Positions 55,061 through 63,657 of a stretch of DNA of 64,000 nt are shown here, piece by piece. The position numbers and the translations under genes are program-made. The notes below the pieces were generated by a model. The model had not been told where the DNA came from and searched no databases. It saw only the letters and a program-made list of their open reading frames with translations. Source of the stretch: Polynucleobacter sp. AP-Melu-500A-A1. Lineage in GTDB: Bacteria; Pseudomonadota; Gammaproteobacteria; Burkholderiales; Burkholderiaceae. Position 1 is the stretch's first letter; the number at the start of each line of letters is the position of its first letter. The stretch spans positions 558,001 through 622,000 of the forward strand of contig NZ_JACVOZ010000002.1 of the NCBI RefSeq assembly GCF_018882125.1, given 5' to 3'.

Positions 55061-56959
55061 CTATTGTGGAACTACCGTAACCCGCTGAATCATCCCTAGA
55101 TCTGAATGTATAAGCATCTGGCAATGCATCAGATACGGCCCTGTGAAGTCATCAAAACGCATTCTGAAAGTGATCGATTTAGGATCTGAAGTTGTTCCGC
55201 CAGCAGGCAAAGCAACCGTGTCACACCAATAGGGCTTTATTGGTACACCATTGATCTTGGTAATCAACATCGGATTGACGTGAATATGAAAAACATGGGA
55301 TAAGTTATTACAGTTGTAGATAGTCCACTCTTCTACGTCCCCGAGAATGACATTTTGAATCATCGTGTTCGAAGCTTGTAACTCGTAATCGTATTTTGGT
55401 ACGGGATTAGGTGCAATGTAAACCGAACCCTCTATAGGTCTACCAGTAATCTTTGCCACCTCCTGTTTTGCCTTAGCAGTATTTTTCTTAATAGATTCCA
55501 AGGTATCGGAACCCATTTCAGCAAGACTATTCAATGCTTTATTCCATGCTACAAAATTACTATCCGTTTTTTGTTCTATTTGATTGCCAACCATATTAAA
55601 GATAATGCTGCGCTTCTTACCACCAGCAGAGGCAAACTCTTCGTCACTAATGGGTTTTAAATAATCGGAAACGGGTAGCGGTACTGATGGCATAGCACTT
55701 GCTGAATTTTTTTCAGCTACCGGTGCAATAGCTCTCTTCGCCTCCATCACAATCACCTTAGCCAAAACATCTCCTGGTAATACGATAGGATTATTGCTTT
55801 GGCTAATTTTGACTGGCAATGACCTCAATAAATAGGTTCCAGGCTTACCTGCTTTCACAATCACTGAAGAGCGATTACCTGCTGCCAATACCACTCCCCT
55901 GCCATCTTTTTGGCGGCTATCCGGAAATTCTTGATACAGACTGCTGCCCCATCCATCTGTTGTGTATTGATAGAGAATATGCTCATCTAAATTGAGATTG
56001 AGGTAATTAAATACTTGGGTATTAATAAAACGCCAACGCTGTACTTCTCCGCTTTCCATCACAATAGTAGGCTGACGCACACCATTGATTAATACTGGCT
56101 GAGTATTGATATAGCCAGGTCTATGTAAACCATGCCCAGTTGGATCATTGGCAATCTGCGCAAACCTTTCTAAAGAGCCTTCCCCTACTCCATAATTCTT
56201 TTCAATACTGTCTTTTGAAAAATACGGGGCTTGGAATAAGAAAATAAGTTCTTTAGCTTGTTCCATCTCTGGCAAATCATCCACTGGACCCCGAACCATG
56301 ATGACACCCTGCATCAAGCTTGCAACTTGCATGGCACTAGAGCCGTGGTACTGAGGATGATAGTAAAAAGGTCCGGCAGGATGATTCTTGGGTAAGTTGT
56401 ACACATACTGGCGTGTATCACCCCTTGGAATAACACCACCATCATTTGGATCAACTACATAATCACCATACTCAGTATCTTTTTTGTCTGGGTAGATTCC
56501 TGGAAATACATGCAAGCCATGGGTATGTAAATTAGTAGTATTGGGCTTGATGTAGTTCGTTGGATCCCGAAATGCTACGAAGGGTGGATTAACAGGTAGG
56601 TTATTGACTAACTTAATTCGCAATTGCTCACCACCTCGAACAACTAATGTTGGGCCAGAGTAACTAGATCCATGACCATCGTAGCCATAGGCCCTCAAGG
56701 AAACTGGATATTGTTGCCCTGAATCAACCCTAGAAAGTTTGCCATCCCAATACGATGCAGTCAGTGTGACATCAAGCACGCCATTTTTGGCTTCCAACAT
56801 CATGGGCTGTACAAAAGTTTGCAGTGGATTTACATTCTTTGCTTCATCTTCTTTACTACACGCTGTGAAGCCTAAAGGTATTGCAGTTCCTGATACCAGC
56901 GTCACTCCCATGCGCAAGAAATCGCGCCGATGATTTTTAAGATTGCGATTCATTGACAT
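55061..56959 (-). CDS. Tat-exported multicopper oxidase with altered copper ligands
   Basis: This 632-residue protein has a twin-arginine signal (HRRDFLRMGVTLVSGTAIPLG) and three cupredoxin domains. Copper motifs are H145-T-H147-G, H201-P-Q203-Y-H205, H555-V-F-H558-I-H560 and H612-C613-Q614 with H618 and M623. The type 1 site (H555, C613, H618, M623) is complete. Two positions normally filled by His of the trinuclear cluster (HPH and HCH) are Gln203 and Gln614. A domain 2-3 insert (about 420-510) is helical and Ala/Lys-rich. Either the oxidase has an unusual cluster or it is an electron-transfer or structural protein. It is last in the YHYH-RCC1 operon, 6 bp after the RCC1 gene. Confidence 0.88.
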   Translation of the reverse strand: MSMNRNLKNHRRDFLRMGVTLVSGTAIPLGFTACSKEDEAKNVNPLQTFVQPMMLEAKNGVLDVTLTASYWDGKLSRVDSGQQYPVSLRAYGYDGHGSSYSGPTLVVRGGEQLRIKLVNNLPVNPPFVAFRDPTNYIKPNTTNLHTHGLHVFPGIYPDKKDTEYGDYVVDPNDGGVIPRGDTRQYVYNLPKNHPAGPFYYHPQYHGSSAMQVASLMQGVIMVRGPVDDLPEMEQAKELIFLFQAPYFSKDSIEKNYGVGEGSLERFAQIANDPTGHGLHRPGYINTQPVLINGVRQPTIVMESGEVQRWRFINTQVFNYLNLNLDEHILYQYTTDGWGSSLYQEFPDSRQKDGRGVVLAAGNRSSVIVKAGKPGTYLLRSLPVKISQSNNPIVLPGDVLAKVIVMEAKRAIAPVAEKNSASAMPSVPLPVSDYLKPISDEEFASAGGKKRSIIFNMVGNQIEQKTDSNFVAWNKALNSLAEMGSDTLESIKKNTAKAKQEVAKITGRPIEGSVYIAPNPVPKYDYELQASNTMIQNVILGDVEEWTIYNCNNLSHVFHIHVNPMLITKINGVPIKPYWCDTVALPAGGTTSDPKSITFRMRFDDFTGPYLMHCQMLIHSDLGMIQRVTVVPQ

Positions 56960-56965
56960 AATCGT

Positions 56966-58048
56966 CTAGGCAATTTCAAAAAAGATATTGGGGGTTTTCT
57001 GCCTTGTTGCAGCTTTACCAAGCTGACCGGATTCATTACAACCCCAGCCCAAGAATTGGTTCTTGGTGATTGCTAAGGAATGGATTTCACCGGCAGCTAT
57101 GGATTGGACTCCTGTTAAGGATGTAATTAGCGTGGGAATATTCCGAGATTGAAGATCGCCCAATCCAAGTTGACCGAAACCATTCCAGCCCCACGCGTAG
57201 ACTTTTCCTGAAGACGCCAAGGCGAGTGAGTAATGCATACCAGCAGCAACTGCTGTGATCTTTTCTGGGAAGGCTATTGGTGTTGGGCGATCAAAATAAG
57301 GACGCTTCACATTTCCGAGCTGCCCCATATGATTACTACCCCATCCATATACGGTGCCAGCGGGTGTAACTGCTAAAACATGGGTTGAGCCAACAGCAAT
57401 CGAAGCAATTGATGCTGATAGAACTACAGGCTCTGGATGCGGAATTGACTGGAGATGACCTAAACCCAATTGCCCAGCTGAATTACTACCCCAGGCATAC
57501 ACTCGTTGATCTTTACTTAATGCAAGCATGAAGTTATCGCCAATCACCACCTCTTGCATTGGTGGGATGTCGTTAATTTTTTCAGGTAAAGCATTAAATT
57601 GTGTGGTGCTTCGCCCCAATACGCTATCGCTATTGAGTCCCCAGGTATGAACATTACCCGCCTGATCTAAGGCTGCATAAATAAATTGCCCTGCTGCAAC
57701 TTTAGATGCCGAAGGAATGCCGTCAATTACAGTTGGCGCCTCAGTGAATCGCTCCTCGCCACCAATTCCAATTTGGCAAAATCCCCAAATATAAGTCTGA
57801 TTATTAGAAATGCCCAAGGTGGCACCATATCCGGCACAAACGCTTGAATACTGAGAAGGTTTTGCAATAAATACAGGCTCTGTCGAGGGGCCTCTGGTGC
57901 TACAGATATCAACATATCCTTCGGTAATGCGGCCGCTGCCTGCAGCACCCCAACCCAGAACTTCACCAGACTTTAATACCGCCAGGGTTTGAGTCTTACC
58001 CCCAGAAATTGCAGTAATTTCGTAAAGATCCTTTTTGGAAGTTCCCAT
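56966..58048 (-). CDS. RCC1-repeat beta-propeller protein
   Basis: This 360-residue protein is built of about seven RCC1 repeats, each with a GxxHSLAL/HVLAVTxxGxVYGWGxNxxGQLG pattern. Typical segments are VLAVTPAGTVYGWGSNHMGQLG and SLALASSGKVYAWGWNGFGQLGLG. No signal peptide is visible at the chosen start, MGTSKKDLYEI, so it may stay in the cytoplasm or the start may be wrong. RCC1 propellers bind proteins. The partner here is unknown, but position between a secreted YHYH lipoprotein and a Tat oxidase suggests a shared process. Confidence 0.85.
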   Translation of the reverse strand: MGTSKKDLYEITAISGGKTQTLAVLKSGEVLGWGAAGSGRITEGYVDICSTRGPSTEPVFIAKPSQYSSVCAGYGATLGISNNQTYIWGFCQIGIGGEERFTEAPTVIDGIPSASKVAAGQFIYAALDQAGNVHTWGLNSDSVLGRSTTQFNALPEKINDIPPMQEVVIGDNFMLALSKDQRVYAWGSNSAGQLGLGHLQSIPHPEPVVLSASIASIAVGSTHVLAVTPAGTVYGWGSNHMGQLGNVKRPYFDRPTPIAFPEKITAVAAGMHYSLALASSGKVYAWGWNGFGQLGLGDLQSRNIPTLITSLTGVQSIAAGEIHSLAITKNQFLGWGCNESGQLGKAATRQKTPNIFFEIA

Positions 58049-58069
58049 GCATTCTTGAGATCAAGCGTT

Positions 58070-59188
58070 CTAGTTGAGGAAAGGATTAATATTGGGAAGA
58101 ATAGAAGGACCATAAGGCACGCCCTCTTTCATTCCTAGATTAGGGCCTGGGGGGCCTAGGGCTGTATCGTAATCTACTATACCCCTGAAGCATCCAACTG
58201 AATAAGGGTACTCACGATTCAGGTGATAGTGGTAAATATTAGTAAGTGCACCATTCCACTGCACAGGTGCAGTATGGCCATGACATTGATCTAATTGTGC
58301 ATTAGTAACCATCTGACCATCTTCACCACGAGGACCATAGATACCAAAACCATCTAAAGCATAACCAAATAATGGTGAGGGGCCTGATGTTCCCTGATTT
58401 GGGAAGCATTTCCATGAGTAGCCATGGAGGTGATATTGCTGGTTATAAGGATGACCCCAACATTGATCCAATGGCAATGCATTCGTTGGGTTATACCAAT
58501 TCCCAGTTGCATCATTAGCAACTTCAGCATGCCATACGGCACCAGTCAAAGTAATGCCAACAATGAGTGAGTTAATTGGATAGAAACCACTTACCATTGG
58601 ATTTAATGGCAACTTACTGTTGAGGTTGTATGGTGAAATACCAATCGCAGCCGCATTTGAGTATGTTTGCCCGGTTGCTTGGTTTGTGCCACCTGGCAAA
58701 GCTGCGTAATAGGGGTAGGCTGCTGTTCCAGATTGGACTGGGAAAGTACCCATTTTCGTACTTGGCAAACCGTTACCCTGAAAATAGCGATAAATTGCAT
58801 CAGTTGTTGTCGTAAATACACTTCCAGCAGGATCGTAAGCAGTTGCACTATTTGCGCCACTCACATAAGGAATTTGTGAAATAGTCATCAGGTTTGTACT
58901 AGTATCCGTCCACGGTGTTGCTAACTGAGATAGCGTTTTTGCAATTCCAACCAGATTTCCAAAGCTGATCGGCGTAGTAAAGTCCATGCAAAGATTATTT
59001 TGAGCACAATTAGCAGTGCTTGCACCATTGGTAGAGGTCACTAATGTAGTTGGCGTGCCAGGATCAGAAGAGGAGGCGGAAGAGGAAGAATCTGAACTAC
59101 CCCCGCAGGCATATAGGCCTATAGTAGCTAAAATAACAAGCCCGATACATGCCAAATTTCTTTTAGCGATTTTTCTCATAGTCATCAT
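58070..59188 (-). CDS. YHYH-domain lipoprotein
   Basis: This 372-residue protein starts with a lipoprotein signal whose lipobox ends at C28 (TIGLYACGG), followed by a Ser-rich linker. The YHYH domain includes QYHLHGYSWKCF, DGFGIYGPRGEDG, HGHTAPVQWNGALTNIYHYHL (Y319-H322), and PYSVGCFRG. The YHYH family is extracellular and has no established biochemistry. The His-rich motifs suggest a metal site. It is the first gene of the three-gene operon and is divergent from a TetR gene, with a palindrome overlapping its predicted promoter. Confidence 0.87.
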   Translation of the reverse strand: MMTMRKIAKRNLACIGLVILATIGLYACGGSSDSSSSASSSDPGTPTTLVTSTNGASTANCAQNNLCMDFTTPISFGNLVGIAKTLSQLATPWTDTSTNLMTISQIPYVSGANSATAYDPAGSVFTTTTDAIYRYFQGNGLPSTKMGTFPVQSGTAAYPYYAALPGGTNQATGQTYSNAAAIGISPYNLNSKLPLNPMVSGFYPINSLIVGITLTGAVWHAEVANDATGNWYNPTNALPLDQCWGHPYNQQYHLHGYSWKCFPNQGTSGPSPLFGYALDGFGIYGPRGEDGQMVTNAQLDQCHGHTAPVQWNGALTNIYHYHLNREYPYSVGCFRGIVDYDTALGPPGPNLGMKEGVPYGPSILPNINPFLN

Positions 59189-59257
59189 TTCCAGGATTCA
59201 ATAGGTGATTAAAAAACCGCAGTGGCGCTATCTAACACAATATTTATTACGATCCGC

Positions 59258-59286
59258 TTTAGAGCTACTTTATACAAAGTATACAA
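59258..59286 (-). promoter_or_regulatory. Predicted YHYH promoter with TetR-type operator
   Basis: On the minus strand TTGTAT (59286-59281) and TCTAAA (59263-59258) are spaced 17 bp apart. Inside the spacer lies the perfect palindrome TATAC-AAA-GTATA (59271-59283), and TATACAA also occurs twice as a direct repeat. A repressor bound here would block the promoter. The TetR gene starts 78 bp away on the other strand. Confidence 0.5.
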
Positions 59287-59363
59287 TTTGTCAATATGAG
59301 AATATGAGTATTTGCACTCTTCATTTTGAATGCTTAGACCCCATAGAAGGTTAATATTTAGAT

Positions 59364-60077
59364 ATGAATAAAGTAAAAGACCATCGCGTTCGGGTAGCAG
59401 CGATTCGTCGCGAGGAAATGCAGGGACGCCTTCTACTCAGCGCCCTAGCTCTCGCCTCAGAAAAATCTATTCATGAGATCAGCGTTGAAGAAATTATTGA
59501 GCATGCTGAGGTTTCTAGAGGGACCTTTTATAAATATTTCAACACAGTACCGCAAGTATTTTTAGTATTGGCTAAAAAAATATCTAACGAGATGATTATT
59601 GCTTTTGACAGCTTTATTCCAACCATTCCTGATGCTGCTGTTCGTATTTCAATTTCGACTAGGATTGGAATGCGATTATTAGCAAATATCCCACTACTTG
59701 GTAAGTTAATGATGCAAATTCAATGGCCCAACCCGGATCCAGAAATTAATGGCTTTAAAAGTATTGAACGCGATATCAAGCTTGGCATTACTCAAGAGCA
59801 TTTCAGCAAAATGCCTCCTGAAATGGGAGTAAGTCTCGTCGTTGGCAGCATGATGGGTGGGGTAAGCTCTATGCTAATGAAACCACCCTCAAAAGGCTAT
59901 GAAGATCAAGTGACCCATCATATTTTGCTGGGGCTTGGAATACCCACTGAATCTGCTGCGGAACTTTCGTCTATTCCCCTACCTGAACTTCCTCCATTAC
60001 CTATGAATGGAATCTTAGGGAAAATTTTCGCTCTGACGGAAGCTAATAAGGCTACTACAGTTAAACGCAGTAAATAA
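59364..60077 (+). CDS. TetR-family transcriptional regulator
   Basis: This 237-residue regulator has the N-terminal HTH EISVEEIIEHAEVSRGTFYKYFNTV (about 38-62), a standard TetR recognition helix. A helical ligand domain follows, extending to a Pro/Leu-rich C-terminal tail that is somewhat long for the family. It is divergent from the YHYH-RCC1-oxidase operon and likely represses it through the palindrome at 59271. The ligand is unknown. Confidence 0.88.
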   Translation: MNKVKDHRVRVAAIRREEMQGRLLLSALALASEKSIHEISVEEIIEHAEVSRGTFYKYFNTVPQVFLVLAKKISNEMIIAFDSFIPTIPDAAVRISISTRIGMRLLANIPLLGKLMMQIQWPNPDPEINGFKSIERDIKLGITQEHFSKMPPEMGVSLVVGSMMGGVSSMLMKPPSKGYEDQVTHHILLGLGIPTESAAELSSIPLPELPPLPMNGILGKIFALTEANKATTVKRSK

Positions 60078-60079
60078 GT

Positions 60080-60967
60080 TTAGCTAGCTGGTACGCCCTC
60101 ACGAAAAATTTCGTAGTGTAAATGGGGGCCTGTTGAACGCCCAGTAGATCCTGATTTGCCAATCACTTGAGATTTTTTGATTGCCTGGCCTACTTGCACT
60201 GATAGCTCTTGTGCATGGGCGTAACGCGTAATGTATCCATTGGGGTGTTTTACTTCCACCATATTTCCATAGTCACCACCCCACCCAGCTTTAATCACAA
60301 TGCCATTAGCAGTTGCCAGGATAGGTGTACCATTAGGCGCTGGAAAATCCGTGCCATCATGCCAAGCAAGTTGATTGGTAAACGGATCAATGCGATAACC
60401 TAAACCGCTTGAGGGCGCCACTTCAAATGGCAGAGGCAATCCCGAAGGAGAGCTCTTCATGGCAACTTGTGTTTGCGCAAAGGCTTTTCGCAGCTCTAGT
60501 ACCTGAGTACTCAATCCGATCGACTGTTCAATAGTACGGTCCAATCTCACTCCATAAGACTCCTGTCCAGAATCTAATTGTCGAGTCAGTCTTAAGGGGC
60601 CACCTTGAGCAGCGGATAGATTAAGACTTCCAGAATCATTAGTCGAGCTTGAAAATTGTTTGAGCTTTTCCTTTAAAGCAGCCAGTTGATCTAAATTGAT
60701 CTGGGCCTCATCTAAACGGGCCTGTAATTCATGTAACTTGCGCTCGTAGTCCGCGTCTTTTAGTGGACCTTCTTTGCCACTGAGGTAGTTGGATTGGTTC
60801 ACTGTTAGAAGTGCGTCTCTCGTTTGGTTTACCAGGGATGAAAGAAACCAATTCACCCCTACTAAGACTAATACCATTGCTATCAGTACGCTGATGATCT
60901 GCTGCCTTGAAAGATGAAACTCTCTTACTGGAGCAGTAGGACTAGTCATTAATAATATTTGCATCAT
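60080..60967 (-). CDS. M23-family peptidase-like protein
   Basis: This 295-residue protein has one N-terminal membrane helix (about 27-47), a periplasmic coiled coil (about 70-110) and a C-terminal LytM/M23 domain. The zinc motifs WHDGTDF (HxxxD) and HLHYE are intact. It ends shortly after, at FREGVPAS. Members cleave peptidoglycan cross-links or act as amidase activators. Placement after gspF suggests it helps the secretion apparatus pass the wall, or it may simply be a neighbour. The product is slightly short at the C-terminus. Confidence 0.87.
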   Translation of the reverse strand: MMQILLMTSPTAPVREFHLSRQQIISVLIAMVLVLVGVNWFLSSLVNQTRDALLTVNQSNYLSGKEGPLKDADYERKLHELQARLDEAQINLDQLAALKEKLKQFSSSTNDSGSLNLSAAQGGPLRLTRQLDSGQESYGVRLDRTIEQSIGLSTQVLELRKAFAQTQVAMKSSPSGLPLPFEVAPSSGLGYRIDPFTNQLAWHDGTDFPAPNGTPILATANGIVIKAGWGGDYGNMVEVKHPNGYITRYAHAQELSVQVGQAIKKSQVIGKSGSTGRSTGPHLHYEIFREGVPAS

Positions 60968-60982
60968 TACCTCGCTGACCGA

Positions 60983-62203
60983 TCAATGGATCGCTGAATT
61001 CATTTCTAAAATAGGTTGCATTACTGCCATCACAATTCCCAATACCAATAGACCCATAAGCAAAATCAGAATTGGCTCTAAAAGACTCGTAAATATTTTG
61101 GTTTTTTGCTCTGCTTCAAGTTCTGCGTTCTCAGCGCTGTACTTGAGCATTTCCCCTAGCTGGCCAGATGCCTCGCCAGAACGAATTAAGTGAATGAGGA
61201 TCGGAGAAAATACGCCTTGACTGCCCAAGGCACGAGATAAAGCAGCACCTTCTCTTAAGCGCAACTCAGTAGAGTCAATCGCTTGACGTAAAACATAATT
61301 ACTTAAGGTATTTCGGGCACTTTTCAAAGCATCTAAGATTGGGACATTGGCACTCACCAGCATGGACATCGTATTGGCAAAGCGCGCTGTTTCAAAACCC
61401 AAGAGCAATGGCCCTAGCACTGGCAATTTGAGAATAATGCGATCAAAACGCAAACGAATATCTGCACGATGAAGCGCTTTTCTAGAGAAATAAATACTAG
61501 CCACGATGGCGATTAGCAGTAGCCATCCCCAATCCACTAAAAAGTTTGAAAATCCTAGAACAAAACGAGTAGTCAATGGCAGAGTCTGTTTGGTGCTCTG
61601 AAATACGCGCGCAATTTGTGGCACAACATAGGTCATCAAAAATAATATGACCATAAATGAAACCCCCGTGAGCATAGCGGGATAGGCCAAAGCGCTTAGT
61701 GCTTTTTGTTTTAAAGCCTGACGTTTTTCTAAAAACTGAGCTAAATGAGTCAGCACTTGCCCCATTTGTCCAGATTGCTCAGCTGCAGCAACCACGCCTT
61801 GGTACAAGGGATCAAAACTTGCTTCTTGACTCGCAATTGCTTGTGATAATGGTAAACCAGCGCGTAATTCAGCAACCATGGATTGCAAAATATTTTTAAT
61901 ATGCTTTTTAGAGCTCTCATCCGAGAGGATCAAAAGCGCTTCATCAATTTGCACTCCCGAACGCACTAAAAGAGCAAACTGCTTAGTCAAGATAGCTAAT
62001 TCACTTTTGGTCAGTGGTTTATTCGCAGAAAATAGGCGCTGCCAAAAGACCATTTTTACCCATTGCGTTTCAGGCTCAATTTTGACCGGTACCAATTGTT
62101 TTAATAGCAACTGTTGGCGAATGGCTCGCACACTCTCGCCCTCTACAAACCCTCGTTCACTTTTACCAGCGTAAGTGAGTGCTTCAAAGCGGTAGCGTGG
62201 CAT
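60983..62203 (-). CDS. gspF: Type II secretion inner-membrane protein GspF
   Basis: This 406-residue protein has two GspF domains (about 70-190 and 270-395), each with helices. The N-terminal part begins MPRYRFEALTYAGKSERGFVEGESVRAIRQQL. Family motifs include FARQF-like LTKQFALLVRSGVQIDEALLIL and FANTMSMLVSANVPILDAL. It anchors the secretion ATPase or platform. It follows gspE by 27 bp. Distinguishing GspF from PilC relies on the adjacent gspD C-terminus. Confidence 0.9.
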   Translation of the reverse strand: MPRYRFEALTYAGKSERGFVEGESVRAIRQQLLLKQLVPVKIEPETQWVKMVFWQRLFSANKPLTKSELAILTKQFALLVRSGVQIDEALLILSDESSKKHIKNILQSMVAELRAGLPLSQAIASQEASFDPLYQGVVAAAEQSGQMGQVLTHLAQFLEKRQALKQKALSALAYPAMLTGVSFMVILFLMTYVVPQIARVFQSTKQTLPLTTRFVLGFSNFLVDWGWLLLIAIVASIYFSRKALHRADIRLRFDRIILKLPVLGPLLLGFETARFANTMSMLVSANVPILDALKSARNTLSNYVLRQAIDSTELRLREGAALSRALGSQGVFSPILIHLIRSGEASGQLGEMLKYSAENAELEAEQKTKIFTSLLEPILILLMGLLVLGIVMAVMQPILEMNSAIH

Positions 62204-62230
62204 ATGGGAGTTAATCTTAATAATTTAAAT

Positions 62231-63655
62231 TTAGTCGACTTCTACTGCGCCGGTCACGCGCAGCATTTCGGCAACAGTAGATTGCCCAGAGTCGATCCAT
62301 CTCTGACAATCTTGGGCTAGATTTCTCATGCCATTAGCAATAGCTTGTTTACGAATCTCACTTTCAGATGCACGGTTATGAATGAGCTCTTTAATGGTTT
62401 CATTAGTTGTCATTAGTTCATAGATACCTGCTCGGCCGCTATAACCAGACTCCATGCAGCTTGGACAACCTTTGCCTTGACAAGCTTGACACTTCAAACG
62501 AATCAAGCGTTGCCCCAAAACACCAAGGAGCGTAGAAGAGAGTAAGAAGGGTTCAATACCCATATCAATTAATCGCGTTACAGCGGAAGGGGCATCATTC
62601 GTATGTAAGGTTGCCAACACTAAATGGCCAGTCAAGGAAGCCTGCACCGCAATTTGGGCAGTTTCCAAATCCCGAATCTCACCGATCATCACAATGTCAG
62701 GATCTTGACGCAAGATCGCTCGTAACGCTCTTGCAAAACTCATGTCAATACGAGAATTGACCTGAGTTTGCCCAATGCCGTCTAGGTTATATTCAACGGG
62801 GTCTTCCACCGTAATGATGTTATTAGTGTTATTGCGTAGTCGTAATAAAGCACCATATAAAGTAGTTGTTTTGCCACTACCAGTGGGACCAGTAACCAAA
62901 ACAATACCGTGCGGCCGATGAATGAGTTGATCAAAACTGGTAAATGTATCCTCAGCCATACCCAGGGTTTTCAAATCTAAACGTTCATAGTTCTTTTCTA
63001 GCAAACGCATCACGACTCGTTCGCCATGAGAAGTTGGCAAAGTAGATACCCGAATATCAATCGCTTTGCCGCCTATACGCAATGAGATACGGCCATCTTG
63101 GGGCATACGTTTTTCCGCAATATCCAAAGAAGCCATAATTTTGATACGGGATACCAAGGCTGCATGTAAATCTCTACGCATATCGACAATATCGCGGAGA
63201 TTACCATCAACCCTAAAGCGAACAACTGACTTACGCTCAAACGCTTCTAGATGTACGTCAGATGCTTCAGCGTGAATCGCTTGTTTCAAGATACTGTTAA
63301 TCATGCGGATGACGGGTGCATCATCATTAACTTCAAGTAAATCCATGGAAACTGGCATCTCTTGTAATAAACGCGATAAATCTACCGTATCTTCTACTTC
63401 ATCGAGCACTTGGGATGCATCGGAGTCCCCTTGCGCGTAGGAGACATTGATTAATTCCAGCACTTCATCACTCGGTTTTTCAATTCGCATCACAGGTCCT
63501 AGCGTGCGACAAATTTCATGAACAATAGAGAGATTGGTTGCCGGGCTATGTATTAAGGCAAAGCTCTCCACCTCGCCATTAATCGCTTCATTCGCAATCA
63601 TCCTCTTCAGAAAGACTTGATTGTCCCTAGCGTAAGCAAACGGAATGCGTAGCAT
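62231..63655 (-). CDS. gspE: Type II secretion ATPase GspE
   Basis: This 474-residue hexameric ATPase has Walker A GPTGSGKTTTLYGALL, the Asp box TVEDPVEYNLDGIGQTQVN, Walker B RQDPDIVMIGEIRD and the His box LATLHTNDAPSA. A short N-terminal domain precedes ASDVHLEAFERKSVVRFRVDG. The zinc element is compact (KCQACQGKGCPSCMESGYSGRAGIYEL), where many relatives have about 30 residues between the cysteine pairs. It lies 2 bp after the partial gspD gene, so gspD, gspE and gspF are co-transcribed. Confidence 0.92.
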   Translation of the reverse strand: MLRIPFAYARDNQVFLKRMIANEAINGEVESFALIHSPATNLSIVHEICRTLGPVMRIEKPSDEVLELINVSYAQGDSDASQVLDEVEDTVDLSRLLQEMPVSMDLLEVNDDAPVIRMINSILKQAIHAEASDVHLEAFERKSVVRFRVDGNLRDIVDMRRDLHAALVSRIKIMASLDIAEKRMPQDGRISLRIGGKAIDIRVSTLPTSHGERVVMRLLEKNYERLDLKTLGMAEDTFTSFDQLIHRPHGIVLVTGPTGSGKTTTLYGALLRLRNNTNNIITVEDPVEYNLDGIGQTQVNSRIDMSFARALRAILRQDPDIVMIGEIRDLETAQIAVQASLTGHLVLATLHTNDAPSAVTRLIDMGIEPFLLSSTLLGVLGQRLIRLKCQACQGKGCPSCMESGYSGRAGIYELMTTNETIKELIHNRASESEIRKQAIANGMRNLAQDCQRWIDSGQSTVAEMLRVTGAVEVD

Positions 63656-63657
63656 GA

